From Comamonas sp. 26 (GTDB lineage Bacteria > Pseudomonadota > Gammaproteobacteria > Burkholderiales > Burkholderiaceae_C): a stretch of 64,000 bases of DNA. The position numbers and the translations under genes are program-made. This document shows, one piece after another, positions 8,878 through 17,418 of the stretch. The stretch covers positions 1,426,001 to 1,490,000 of the forward strand of contig NZ_PEFL01000001.1 in NCBI RefSeq assembly GCF_002754475.1, read 5' to 3'. The first letter of the stretch is position 1; each line of letters opens with the position of its first letter. The notes under the pieces were generated by a model that ran no database searches, had not been told where the DNA came from, and was given only the letters and a program-made list of their open reading frames with translations.

Positions 8878-10038
8878 TCAGCTGGCGAACAGGCGCCTGG
8901 CAATCAGGTCCTTCATGATTTCATTGGTGCCGCCGTAGATTTTCTGAATGCGGGCGTCGGTGTACATGCGTGCAATCGGGTACTCCTCCATGAAGCCATA
9001 GCCGCCAAACAGCTGCAGGCATTCATCCATGACCTTGCATTGCTGCTCGCTGCACCACCACTTGGCCATATAGGCGGCTTCGTTTTCCAGCGTGCCATCG
9101 AGCAGGCGCTGTATGCAGTCATTCACAAAGCTGCGCACCACATGGGCGGTGGTTGCACACTCGGCCAGCTTGAAGCGCGTGTTCTGAAAATCAGCAATCG
9201 TCTGGCCAAAGGCCTTGCGCTGCTGGGTGTAGTCCACCGTCAGCTCCACCGCCATTTCAATCGCGGTGGCGGCTGAGACGGCCAGCAGCGTGCGCTCATA
9301 AGGTAGCTGGCTCATCAATTGTTTGAAGCCCTGACCTTCTGTGCCGCCCAGTAACTGGGCTGCAGGAATGCGCAGATCTTCAAAGAACAACTCTGCCGTG
9401 TCTGAAATATGCTGACCAATCTTGTGGAGCCTGCGGCCCACGCGAAAGCCCGGCAGGTTTTCAGTCTCCAGCACCATCAGCGAGACACCTGAGCTGCCCG
9501 CATCGCCAGTGCGCAGCGCCACCAACAGCAAGTTGGCCGTGTAGCCATTGGTGATAAAGGTCTTGGAGCCGTTGATGACGTAATGATCGCCATCGCGCTG
9601 GGCGCGGCTGGCCATGGCTTTGAGGTCAGAGCCCACAGCTGGCTCCGTCATGGCAATGCCAGCCAGCATTTCACCGCTGCATAGTTTGGGCAGCCAGCGC
9701 TGCTTTTGCGCATCGGTTCCGTAGGTCTTGATGTAGTGCGATGCAATGGTATGAACGCTGGTGGAGCCGTGGACTTCGGCCTTGGTCAGCTCTTCTTGTA
9801 CCACCAGCTGATAGGCCAGATTGCCGCCGCCACCGCCCCATTGCTCATCCATCTCTGGCAGTAAAAAGCCATGCTCGCCAAACCCGCGCCAAGTCTCGCG
9901 CGGTATATAGCCTTGTGCGCGCCAAGCGGGGACATGGGGTGTGAGTTCGCGCTCCACATAGCGACGGACCTGCTCACAGAAGGACGCAATATCGGCATCC
10001 ATCCAGGCATGCTGAAATACCCTGGGCAAGATGCGCAT
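8878..10038 (-). CDS. Acyl-CoA dehydrogenase
   Basis: A 386-residue FAD flavoenzyme of the usual length that introduces an alpha,beta double bond into acyl-CoA. It shows the FAD/substrate-binding IAMTEPAVGSDLKAM and FITNGYTANLLLVA segments, LPYERTLLAVS, and the C-terminal QLFGGYGFMEEYPIARMYTDARIQKIYGG, divided before NEIMK where the catalytic Glu normally sits. The ATG at 10038 has CAGGAG upstream. It starts 2 nt after the stop of the SDR gene, so the longer frame is rejected. It works downstream of the CoA ligase in the same operon. Confidence 0.9.
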   Translation of the reverse strand: MRILPRVFQHAWMDADIASFCEQVRRYVERELTPHVPAWRAQGYIPRETWRGFGEHGFLLPEMDEQWGGGGGNLAYQLVVQEELTKAEVHGSTSVHTIASHYIKTYGTDAQKQRWLPKLCSGEMLAGIAMTEPAVGSDLKAMASRAQRDGDHYVINGSKTFITNGYTANLLLVALRTGDAGSSGVSLMVLETENLPGFRVGRRLHKIGQHISDTAELFFEDLRIPAAQLLGGTEGQGFKQLMSQLPYERTLLAVSAATAIEMAVELTVDYTQQRKAFGQTIADFQNTRFKLAECATTAHVVRSFVNDCIQRLLDGTLENEAAYMAKWWCSEQQCKVMDECLQLFGGYGFMEEYPIARMYTDARIQKIYGGTNEIMKDLIARRLFAS

Positions 10039-10040
10039 GT

Positions 10041-10871
10041 TCACACTCCTGTCAGGCCGCCAGTACACATCAGGGTCTGGCCGCTGATGTAGTCCGACTC
10101 GGGTTGGCAAAACAGATAAACGGCACCAGCTGCTTCTTCAGGGCTGCCGCCACGGCCTAGCGGGATGGCCTGCTCCATGGCCGCCATCAGTCCGGGGTTC
10201 ACACCCACTTTGATCTCTCGCCCTTCAATATTGGCGGTCTCGCCTGCAGCCGCGGAGTGGGTCAGGCGCGTCTTGATGAGGCCAAAAGCCACGCAGTTCA
10301 CGTTAACGTTCAGGCGTCCCCATTCCTTGGCCAGTGTCATCGTCAGGCCCGTGATACCCGCCTTGGCGGTGGAGTAATTAGCCTGCCCCGGATTGCCAAA
10401 CAGACCGGCCACAGAGGAGATGTTGACCACCTTGCGCATGACACGCTGGCCTGCATCCATTTCGGATTTTGACAGCGCCTTGATGACGGGCTGGGCCGCC
10501 CGCAGTATGCGAAATGGGGCCGTCAGATGGCAGTCCAGCATGGCGTACCACTGCTCGTCCGTCATCTTCTGGATCACGTTGTCCCAGGTGTAGCCTGCGT
10601 TGTTGATGATGATGTCCAGACCCTTGAATTGCTGCACGGCGGTGCCCACAAAGCGCTCGGCAAAGTCGGTATGGGTGACATTGCCCACGCAGGCCACGGC
10701 CTCGCCGCCCATCTCGCGGATCAAGGCCATGGTTTCTTCGGCGGGTTCAGTATCCAGATCGTTGATGACCAGTCTTGCGCCCTCACTGGCCAGCTTGAGC
10801 GCGATGCTGCGGCCAATGCCGCGCCCCGAACCTGAGACCAGCGCCACTTTGCCTTCGAGTTTTCTTGCCAT
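10041..10871 (-). CDS. SDR-family oxidoreductase, FabG-like 3-hydroxyacyl-CoA dehydrogenase
   Basis: A 276-residue short-chain dehydrogenase with the cofactor motif SGSGRGIGRS, an Asp-containing turn (NDLDTEP) more typical of NAD(H) use, NNAGYTWD, and the catalytic Ser-Tyr-Lys in NISSVAGLFGNPGQANYSTAK. In this operon it most likely oxidises a 3-hydroxyacyl-CoA to the 3-oxo form. GGAGAT precedes the ATG at 10871. It sits between the MaoC hydratase and acyl-CoA dehydrogenase genes, supplying the third beta-oxidation step. MFP2-type 3-hydroxyacyl-CoA dehydrogenases are its likely relatives. Confidence 0.87.
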   Translation of the reverse strand: MARKLEGKVALVSGSGRGIGRSIALKLASEGARLVINDLDTEPAEETMALIREMGGEAVACVGNVTHTDFAERFVGTAVQQFKGLDIIINNAGYTWDNVIQKMTDEQWYAMLDCHLTAPFRILRAAQPVIKALSKSEMDAGQRVMRKVVNISSVAGLFGNPGQANYSTAKAGITGLTMTLAKEWGRLNVNVNCVAFGLIKTRLTHSAAAGETANIEGREIKVGVNPGLMAAMEQAIPLGRGGSPEEAAGAVYLFCQPESDYISGQTLMCTGGLTGV

Positions 10872-10901
10872 CTTTATCTCCGTTGATTTTTTCAGGGGGA
10901 T

Positions 10902-11315
10902 TCAGGGAAGGGCGACCCAGGCATCCCCTGCGATCTTGGTCTGGCCATGCTGGTTAGTGCTTTGCACCTCAATGCGTACGCAGCGGTCGGCATCACGCTT
11001 TTCGGCCACGCGGCCGCTGCAGTGAATGGCATTGGCCAGATGGGTAATGCCCAGAAAGCGCACGTCAAAGCGGCGCAGTTGCGACTGGGGTGCCCATTGG
11101 GTGATGAGGCGGCCCAGCCACGCCATGCTCAGCATTCCTTGTGCAAAGACATCGGGCATGCCAGCCTTACGGGCAAAGTCGGTATCGATATGAATGGGGT
11201 TGTGGTCGCCAGATGCGCCGGCAAACAAGGCCAGAGTCGTGCGGCTGATGGGCGGGAGGTTCAGCGCGGGCAGGGTATCGCCCACCTGAATTTCATCAAA
11301 ACGTGGAGTGCTCAT
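10902..11315 (-). CDS. MaoC-like (R)-specific enoyl-CoA hydratase, catalytic half
   Basis: A 137-residue single hot-dog domain. The hydratase motif FAGASGDHNPIHID carries the catalytic Asp-His pair (D and H of DHNPIH), as in PhaJ and MaoC enzymes. An AGGAGA ribosome site lies upstream of the ATG at 11315. The neighbouring 11330-11770 gene encodes a similar fold without that motif, so the two probably form a heteromer in which only this subunit is catalytic, as in the split MaoC pairs of steroid and sterol catabolism. It would hydrate a bulky enoyl-CoA. Confidence 0.86.
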   Translation of the reverse strand: MSTPRFDEIQVGDTLPALNLPPISRTTLALFAGASGDHNPIHIDTDFARKAGMPDVFAQGMLSMAWLGRLITQWAPQSQLRRFDVRFLGITHLANAIHCSGRVAEKRDADRCVRIEVQSTNQHGQTKIAGDAWVALP

Positions 11316-11329
11316 GTTGTCTGCTCTCC

Positions 11330-11770
11330 TTAGTTGCGAACCACAATGACGGTGCGCATCTCCGCCACGAGCTGCTCGTGTTGATTGGTGGCACGTGAGG
11401 ACTTGAGGATGAATTCCAGCGCTCCGTTTTTCTTGTCATAGATGTCATCCACCTGGGAGCGCACGGTGATGGTGTCGCCCGCGCAGGCGCTCTGGTGGTA
11501 GCAAAAGCTTTGCTCGCCGTGCAAAATTTTGGCAATCGGTACCTCCAGCTTTTGTAGCAGCTGGTCGCTGGCACCGCTGTCCAGTTCGGCGGCGAATAGA
11601 AAAGTGGGCGGCGCAGGCAGATCGGCGTAGCCAGCGGCTCGAGCGGCTTGCACATCGGTATAGACGCTGCTGGTTTCGCCAATGGCCTTGGCAAAAAAGC
11701 GCAGGCGGCTGCGGTCAATATTCAGCTCGGATGTGGGGAGTTTGAAACCTATCCATTTTTTGTCGATCAT
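11330..11770 (-). CDS. MaoC-like hydratase partner subunit (FAS1-like dehydratase domain)
   Basis: A 146-residue hot-dog protein beginning MIDKKWIGFKLPTSELNIDRS and carrying RFFAKAIGETSSVYTD, where a catalytic hydratase would show D-x-N-P-x-H. The Asp and His are absent, so it should not be active alone. This half supplies the spacious acyl-binding tunnel in two-subunit MaoC hydratases acting on bulky substrates. It lies 14 nt upstream of the catalytic half and 10 nt after the thiolase, in one operon. The role is inferred from this pairing. Confidence 0.82.
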   Translation of the reverse strand: MIDKKWIGFKLPTSELNIDRSRLRFFAKAIGETSSVYTDVQAARAAGYADLPAPPTFLFAAELDSGASDQLLQKLEVPIAKILHGEQSFCYHQSACAGDTITVRSQVDDIYDKKNGALEFILKSSRATNQHEQLVAEMRTVIVVRN

Positions 11771-11780
11771 GGCCAGCCTT

Positions 11781-12965
11781 TCAGACGCGTTCGTACAGAG
11801 TCACCACGCACGCGCCGCCCAGCCCCAGGTTGTGCTGCAGTGCAAGGCGGGCGTTTTCCACCTGGCGTTGCCCTGCCCGGCCGCGCAGTTGCTGAACCAG
11901 TTCTGTGCATTGCGCCAGCCCGGTTGCGCCCAGAGGGTGGCCTTTGGATAACAAGCCGCCCGAAGGGTTGGTCACAAACTGGCCGCCATAGGTGTTGTTG
12001 CCATCGCAGACAAATTTTTCAGCGCCGCCCACGGGGCACAGGCCCAGCGCTTCATAGGTCAGTAGCTCGTTATGTGCAAAGCAATCGTGCAGCTCCACCA
12101 CATTCAGATCTTTGGGGCTGATGCCGGCCTGCTCATAAACTTGATTGGCGGCAGCTTGGGCCATGCTGAAGCCGACCACTTCGCGCATATCGTGGGAGTC
12201 AAAAGTCTTGCGGCTGTCCGTGGTCATGGACTGGGCGCGAATGCGCACGCTGTGGTCCAGGCCATGCTTGCGCGCATAGCTCTCTGACACGAGCAACGCA
12301 GCAGCCGCGCCGCAGGTGGGAGGGCAGGCCATGAGGCGCGTCATGACACCAGGCCACATCACGGGCGATGCCATGACTTCTTCTTCTGTCACTTCGGTGC
12401 GGAACAGTGCAAGGGGGTTGCGCGTTGCATGGCGGCTGGCTTTGGCGCGAATTTTGGCAAATGTGGAGAGCTTGGTGCCGTACTGATCCATGTGCGCCTT
12501 GCCTGCACCGCCAAAGTAGCGCAGAGCTAGCGGCACGCCGTTGTCGCCCACCAGTGCATCGGTCTCGGCTTCAAAAAGATCGAATGGGCTGGGTCTGTCG
12601 TTAAAGACGGAGCCCAGTGCTCCGGGAGTCATCTGCTCAAAGCCCAAAGCCAGCACGCAGTCTGCCGCGCCGCTGGCCACGGCCTGGCGTGCAAGATACA
12701 GCGCGGTAGAGCCGGTGGAGCAGTTGTTGTTGACGTTGACGATGGGAATGCCCGTCATGCCGACCTCATACAGCGCACGCTGGCCCGAGGTCGAGTCGCC
12801 ATAGACATAGCCCACATAGGCTTGCTGCACTGCGTCATAAGCGACGCCTGCATCGGTCAGCGCCAGACCCGTGGCGGTCGCCGCCATCTGGTAGTAGGGA
12901 TCGTTTTTTCCGGGCTTTGCGAAGGGAATCATGCCAACGCCGGCAACAAACACATCACGACTCAT
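11781..12965 (-). CDS. SCP2/SCPx-type thiolase (lipid-transfer-associated acetyl-CoA acyltransferase)
   Basis: A 394-residue thiolase-fold protein that should cleave a 3-oxoacyl-CoA with CoA. The nucleophile is the Cys of VNNNCSTGSTAL. Further motifs are ELHDCFAHNELLTYEALGL and GGLLSKGHPLGATG with the His near the end. The start MSRDVFVAGVGMIPF at 12965 has AAGGAG upstream. The longer open frame running into the divergent regulator is rejected. No DUF35 (OB-fold) partner, often needed by aldolase-type SCPx homologues, is adjacent, which favours a true thiolase. It is the first gene of the operon. Confidence 0.88.
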   Translation of the reverse strand: MSRDVFVAGVGMIPFAKPGKNDPYYQMAATATGLALTDAGVAYDAVQQAYVGYVYGDSTSGQRALYEVGMTGIPIVNVNNNCSTGSTALYLARQAVASGAADCVLALGFEQMTPGALGSVFNDRPSPFDLFEAETDALVGDNGVPLALRYFGGAGKAHMDQYGTKLSTFAKIRAKASRHATRNPLALFRTEVTEEEVMASPVMWPGVMTRLMACPPTCGAAAALLVSESYARKHGLDHSVRIRAQSMTTDSRKTFDSHDMREVVGFSMAQAAANQVYEQAGISPKDLNVVELHDCFAHNELLTYEALGLCPVGGAEKFVCDGNNTYGGQFVTNPSGGLLSKGHPLGATGLAQCTELVQQLRGRAGQRQVENARLALQHNLGLGGACVVTLYERV

Positions 12966-13079
12966 GAACAGCTCCTTGAAAACAGTGGGGCAACACAACG
13001 CATCGTAGAAATTACTGATGCGCAAACCCATTGCGGAGCGCATCTTTCGTATGTCAAAAGACCTCAAAGTGATGTGCGC

Positions 13080-14098
13080 ATGACCCGTTCTTCTGTTATT
13101 CCCTTTACGGTGCCCATGGCACTGGTGCGAGGTATTGCTGCGGGTGTGCGCCGGCGCGGGTTTGAGTACGACCGGTTGCTGCAACGCGCAGGCATTGCGC
13201 CTGAACTGCTGGAGCAGGAGGGCGCACGGGTCACTGCCGACCAATATGTGGCACTGATGTGGCGGGTGGTGGAGACCTTGGGTGATGAGGCCATGTGCCA
13301 GTTCTCGCGCCCGTTAAGAAGGGGGAGCCTAGAGCTGATTGCACGCCATGCGCTAGCCGGTGAAACGCTTGAATGCTCACTTAGGCGCATGTGCCAGGCG
13401 CATTCTTTGCTGCAGGATGACGTAGCAATATCGCTGGTACGAGATGGCTCTCTGGCAGGCATTGTGATCACGCCGCTGCCTAATCAGCCGCAGCCCAATT
13501 TTCTGCACGAATTTTCTCTGCGTGTGCTGTGGCGCGTTACGTCATGGTTGATGGGGGATCGCTCAAGGTGCAGCGCTTTGACTTTGCGTTTGCGCAGCCC
13601 GATTACGTGAACGATTACGGCGACACCTTTCCTGCACCACTGCAGTTTGGCCTGCCTGCATCGGCTTTCTGGTTTGATGCCCGCAAGCTGCCACGCCCCT
13701 GTAGTCGTGATGAACAGGCACTGAAAAATTTTGTAGCCAGCTGGCCTGCAGCGGCCATCATGCCTTCGCGCATGGGGGAGGGCATGGATGCCCGAGTGCA
13801 CACGCATCTGCTGCAGTCCCGCCCGGGCTGGGCAGGGCTGGAATCTACGGCGCTGGCGCTGCATATGTCGGCGCCTACGCTGCAGCGCAAACTGGCCGCC
13901 GTCGGCACCACGTTTCAAGCCATCAAGGATGAGCTGCGACGCGATATTGCGGTGTCTAGGCTGGGGACCAGCAAGGTCAGTTTTTCAGCGCTGGCGGCAG
14001 ACCTGGGCTTTGCCGATGCTGCGGCTTTTCAGCGGGCCTTCAAGACATGGACCGGCAGCTCTCCGGGTCTGTACCGCGCCCGTCCTGTCGTGGACTGA
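13080..14098 (+). pseudogene. AraC-family regulator, frameshifted in this sequence
   Basis: Two overlapping frames together make one AraC-type regulator of the OruR/ArgR-like kind with an N-terminal arabinose-binding-like domain (about 335 residues). The first frame runs from ATG 13080 (MTRSSVIPFTVPMALVRGIA) to VTSWLMGD. The second resumes at LKVQRFDFAFAQPDY and ends in the helix-turn-helix (LHMSAPTLQRKLAAVGTTF; FSALAADLGFADAAAFQRAF) at 14098. The break falls at a run of five G (13553-13557). One more G would restore WLMGGSLKVQRF. It is divergent from the minus beta-oxidation operon, its probable target. A sequencing error in the homopolymer is as likely as a genuine inactivation. Confidence 0.8.
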
Positions 14099-14133
14099 AG
14101 CTGCCGAAAACCCTTGAGTAAAAGCCCTAGATA

Positions 14134-14161
14134 TTTTTACCAAACAAGTGATTGGTAAAAA
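14134..14161. promoter_or_regulatory. Palindromic operator upstream of the TetR gene
   Basis: Perfect 10-bp arms TTTTTACCAA (14134-14143) and TTGGTAAAAA (14152-14161) are separated by ACAAGTGA. This fits the short palindromes bound by TetR-family dimers. It lies 14 nt before the best TetR start and covers a TTG that would otherwise be the furthest-upstream start. Autoregulation of the TetR-led operon is the inference. No second copy was found upstream of 28689 or 13080. Confidence 0.7.
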
Positions 14162-14175
14162 TAAAAAATGCCGAT

Positions 14176-14835
14176 ATGCTGCCATTCATGCAAGAAAACG
14201 TGGATGAAGTTTCGGTACCCAAACGCAAGCGCGGCAGACCAGCCAAGTCGGTAGATGAGCGCAATGAAAGTGCGCGCCGCATGGAGCTGGTGTGTGTGGC
14301 TGCAAAGCAGTTTCGGCAGCGCGGTTTTCATGGCACCAGTACCCGCGATATTGCAGCGGCAGCAGGCATTCAGGCTGGCTCATTGTTCTATTTTTTTGAG
14401 AGCAAAGAAGCCATGCTGCACGCGGTGATGCGCGATGGAATGGCTCAGGCTGTAGTGGCTCAGGCGGCTGCGCTGGAGGCGCTTGGTTCGCGTGCCAGCG
14501 GTGTGACGCGGCTTGAGGCGTTGATACGCAATCACCTGCAAATCATGGTGGGGCCTGAAAGCGATTTCATCCCCGTGATGCTTTACGAATGGCGGCTTCT
14601 CAGTCATGAGCAGCGCCTTGATGTTGCGGAGCAAAAAGACGCCTATGAGGCGCAGTGGATGCCTGTGCTGCAGGCCTTGTACCGCACTGGAAAGCTCAAG
14701 GCCAGACCCGAGATTGCGCGCCTTTTGATCTTTGGCGCGCTGAACTGGACGGCGCAATGGTATTCGGACAGCGGCAGCCTCAGTCTTGATGAGTTGACCG
14801 ATCAATCTCTGGCTTTATTCATTGGGGAGCGTTGA
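14176..14835 (+). CDS. TetR/AcrR-family transcriptional regulator
   Basis: A 219-residue repressor-type protein. A basic arm (KRKRGRPAKSVDER) precedes the N-terminal DNA-binding domain with AAKQFRQRGFHGTSTRDIAAAAG and GSLFYFFESKEAM, the classic TetR helix-turn-helix. The C-terminal ~150 residues are a helical ligand domain. The ATG at 14176 is chosen over an upstream TTG (14152) that sits inside the operator. ATG 14188 is also possible, and none has a good ribosome site, so translation could be leaderless. The stop overlaps the next ATG (TGATG, 14833-14837), making it the first gene of the atu-like operon and its likely ligand-controlled repressor. The inducer could be an acyl-CoA. Confidence 0.86.
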   Translation: MLPFMQENVDEVSVPKRKRGRPAKSVDERNESARRMELVCVAAKQFRQRGFHGTSTRDIAAAAGIQAGSLFYFFESKEAMLHAVMRDGMAQAVVAQAAALEALGSRASGVTRLEALIRNHLQIMVGPESDFIPVMLYEWRLLSHEQRLDVAEQKDAYEAQWMPVLQALYRTGKLKARPEIARLLIFGALNWTAQWYSDSGSLSLDELTDQSLALFIGER

Positions 14836-15725
14836 TGTACCAATCCGTTTTCCGTCCCGCATTGATGGCGGGACAGGTGGTGGTGGTGACCGGTGGTGGT
14901 TCAGGCATAGGTCGCTGCGTGGCCCATGAACTGGCAGGGCTGGGCGCCACGGTGGCGCTGGTAGGCCGCAACCCCGACAAGCTGAGTGCTGTGCAGCAAG
15001 AGCTGGCGCAGGAGGGCGTGGATGCCGTACGCGTCAGTTGCCACAGCGGTGATATTCGGGATGAGGCAGGCGTCAAGGCTTTGGTAGCCCAGATTCTTGG
15101 GCAGCATGGTCGAATTGATGCACTGGTCAATAACGCGGGTGGTCAATACATTGCCCCGCTGGCCACGATTAGTGCCAAGGGATGGCAGGCGGTGCTGGAC
15201 ACCAATCTCACCGGCGGCTTTTTGATGGCGCGTGAATGCTTTGTGCAGCACATGGCCAAGCATGGTGGCTCCATCGTCAACATGGTAGCCGATATGTGGG
15301 GTTCCATGCCCGGCATGGGCCACAGCGGCGCAGCGCGTGCAGGCATGGTCAGCTTTACCGAAACGGCGGCGGTGGAATGGGCACCGCACGGTGTTCGCGT
15401 CAATGCCATTGCACCTGGCTATATCGCTTCAAGTGGTATGGATCAATACCCGCCAGAGGCGGAAGGCATGTTGCGCAAGATGCCTGCCACCGTACCTGCC
15501 GGTCGCTTTGGTAATGAAGCAGAAGTCTCAGCCAGCATTGTATTTTTGCTCAGCCCTGCTGCCAGCTTCATCAGCGGCACGGTGCTGCGGGTCGATGGTG
15601 CGCGCCCGCAGGTGCGCATGGGCATGGGGCCGGTAGCGGCCAGTGCTGAAGTGCAGCAACGCTCCGCCGTGCGTGCCTTTGATGGCTTTGGGCTCTACCA
15701 GACACCGAAGGTGTTTCAGTCATGA
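14835..15725 (+). CDS. SDR-family oxidoreductase, AtuB-like
   Basis: A 296-residue short-chain dehydrogenase. The cofactor site is VTGGGSGIGRCVAHEL, with an Arg in GRNPDK that suggests NADP(H). It has VNNAGGQYIAP. The active-site region reads ADMWGSMPGMGHSGAARAG, where the usual Tyr appears to be replaced by His-Ser-Gly and the catalytic Lys by Arg, so classical SDR chemistry is doubtful. A ~40-residue tail after the GxxxRVDGA block makes it longer than standard SDRs, as in AtuB and 2,4-dienoyl-CoA reductase-like proteins. Its position, directly before the carboxylase beta subunit, is that of atuB in Pseudomonas. It overlaps the next start (ATGA). Confidence 0.8.
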   Translation: MYQSVFRPALMAGQVVVVTGGGSGIGRCVAHELAGLGATVALVGRNPDKLSAVQQELAQEGVDAVRVSCHSGDIRDEAGVKALVAQILGQHGRIDALVNNAGGQYIAPLATISAKGWQAVLDTNLTGGFLMARECFVQHMAKHGGSIVNMVADMWGSMPGMGHSGAARAGMVSFTETAAVEWAPHGVRVNAIAPGYIASSGMDQYPPEAEGMLRKMPATVPAGRFGNEAEVSASIVFLLSPAASFISGTVLRVDGARPQVRMGMGPVAASAEVQQRSAVRAFDGFGLYQTPKVFQS

Positions 15726-17365
15726 ATGTCTATGAATCGCAATGGAATGCCGGTAGCGAGCAGGCCGGGCAGCGCAGCGCCGCTACGCTGAAACGCATTG
15801 AGGCGCTGCGTGAGTTGGAGCAGCGTGCGGCACAGGCATCGCAGCGCGCCAAGCCCCAGTTTGAAAAGCGCGGCCAGTTGCTGCCGCGTGAGCGCGTGGC
15901 GCTGCTGCTCGATAGCGGATCGCCTTGGTTGCCGCTGTGCACACTGGCGGGTTTTATGCAAGACCGCGATGACCCGGCCAAGTCGGTGCCGGGCGGCGGC
16001 ATGCTGGCAGGCATCGGTTTTGTCAGCGGCGTGCGCTGCATGGTGGTGGCCAGTGACTCAGGCATTGAAGCCGGAGCGATTCAGGAAAAAGGGCTGGACA
16101 AGATGCTGCGCGTGCAAGAGGTCGCGCTGCAGAACAAGCTGCCCTTTATCCATTTGGTGGAAAGCGCTGGCGCGAACCTGATGCGTTACCGCGTTGAAGG
16201 CTTTGTGATGGGCGGCGCGCTGTTTCGCAACCTGGCGCGGCTGTCTGCGGCAGGTCTTCCCGTCATTACGGTGCAGCATGGATCGGGCACGGCAGGCGGT
16301 GCGTATATGCCCGGGCTATCGGGTGTGGTCATCATGGTGCGCGGCCGATCCAGGGCTTTTCTGGCGGGCCCGCCCTTGCTCAAGGCTGCAACGGGTGAAA
16401 TCGCGACTGAAGAAGAATTGGGTGGCGCCGAGATGCACACCGCTATCTCCGGTCTGGGTGAATATCTGGCCGAGGATGACCGCCATGCCCTGGGTCTGGC
16501 GCGTGATGTCGTTGCACAGCTTTCACAATGGAAAAAGCCGGTAGCGCAATATGGGCAAGCGCAAGCAGCTATCAAACTGGGAGTATCTGAGCCGCGTTAT
16601 GACTCACAAGAGTTACTAGGCCTGATGCCACCCCACCATCGTGAGCCGGTGGATATGCGTGAAGTCATGGCGCGACTGGTGGACGGGTCTGGATTGCTGC
16701 AGTTCAAGTCCAGCTATGGCGCGGCCACGCTTTGTGTGCAGGCGCATATCGACGGCCATGCCGTGGGCCTGATATCGAATAACGGCCCCATTGATGTAGC
16801 CGGTGCCAGCAAGGCGGCGCACTTCATTCAGTGGATGTGCCAGCTGGGTCACCCCATCATCTATCTGCAAAACACCACGGGCTATATGGTGGGCAAGGAC
16901 AGCGAGCAGGCCGGAATGATCAAGCACGGCAGCAAGATGATTCAGGCGGTGACCAATGCCACCGTGCCGCAGATCACCATCCAGTGCGGTGCCAGCTTTG
17001 GCGCGGGCAACTACGGCATGTGTGGCCGTGGCTATGCGCCGCATTTTCTGTTCAGCTGGCCTGGCGCCAAAACGGCTGTGATGGGCGGCGAGCAGGCCGC
17101 CAGCACCATGCGCCAGGTGACTGAGGCGGCCATGGCCCGCAAAGGCCTGCCGGTGGATGAAGAGCAGATGCAAAAGCAGTACGACCAGATCGTCGCCATG
17201 TTTGAAGCACAGGCCGATGCCTTCTACACCAGCGGTTTGCTGCTGGATGACGGCGTGATCGACCCGCGCGACACGCGACAGGTGCTGTCGTTTTGCCTGG
17301 CTACCTTGCAAGAAGGGCAGCAGCGCACGCTGCGCCCCATGCAGTTTGGGGTGGCTCGCATGTAG
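15722..17365 (+). CDS. Acyl-CoA carboxylase beta subunit (geranyl-CoA carboxylase-like)
   Basis: The 547-residue carboxyltransferase subunit moves CO2 from carboxybiotin to an acyl-CoA. Motifs are SGTAGGAYMPGLS and FLAGPPLLKAATGEIATEEELGG in the N domain, and the C-domain GASFGAGNYGMCGRGY and FSWPGAKTAVMGG. Length and layout fit the methylcrotonyl/geranyl-CoA carboxylase family, whose substrates are 3-methyl-2-enoyl-CoAs. Against methylcrotonyl-CoA carboxylase from memory, the pocket segment reads MGGALFRN where MCC has HFGRIFYN, an apparent Phe-to-Gly change of the kind associated with the larger geranyl pocket. Gene order also follows atuC. Substrate remains inferred. A short piece of dispersed repeat (16555-16577) lies inside the coding sequence. 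Confidence 0.87.
   Translation: MNVYESQWNAGSEQAGQRSAATLKRIEALRELEQRAAQASQRAKPQFEKRGQLLPRERVALLLDSGSPWLPLCTLAGFMQDRDDPAKSVPGGGMLAGIGFVSGVRCMVVASDSGIEAGAIQEKGLDKMLRVQEVALQNKLPFIHLVESAGANLMRYRVEGFVMGGALFRNLARLSAAGLPVITVQHGSGTAGGAYMPGLSGVVIMVRGRSRAFLAGPPLLKAATGEIATEEELGGAEMHTAISGLGEYLAEDDRHALGLARDVVAQLSQWKKPVAQYGQAQAAIKLGVSEPRYDSQELLGLMPPHHREPVDMREVMARLVDGSGLLQFKSSYGAATLCVQAHIDGHAVGLISNNGPIDVAGASKAAHFIQWMCQLGHPIIYLQNTTGYMVGKDSEQAGMIKHGSKMIQAVTNATVPQITIQCGASFGAGNYGMCGRGYAPHFLFSWPGAKTAVMGGEQAASTMRQVTEAAMARKGLPVDEEQMQKQYDQIVAMFEAQADAFYTSGLLLDDGVIDPRDTRQVLSFCLATLQEGQQRTLRPMQFGVARM
16555..16577 (-). repeat. Partial dispersed repeat inside the carboxylase beta gene
   Basis: The minus strand reads GTTTGATAGCTGCTTGCGCT then TGC, identical to the left end of the dispersed element. 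It encodes AQAAIKL in a likely linker of the carboxyltransferase. Only the left end is present, so a chance match is possible. Confidence 0.5.
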
Positions 17366-17418
17366 CGGAGCGCTCGCCTTTCACCTTTCCCCTTCAGAGA
17401 TATCAACGGAGACAAGTC

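Noticed and set aside
11781..12965. SCPx aldolase function for the thiolase
   Set aside because: Aldolase-type members normally need a DUF35 partner gene, which is absent; thiolase is the simpler call.
12822..13079. N-terminal extension of the AraC-type frame
   Set aside because: It overlaps the divergent thiolase coding region and does not resemble a regulator before residue MTRSSVIP.
14152..14175. TTG start for TetR
   Set aside because: The TTG lies in the right arm of the operator palindrome, so translation from it is less likely than from ATG 14176 or 14188.
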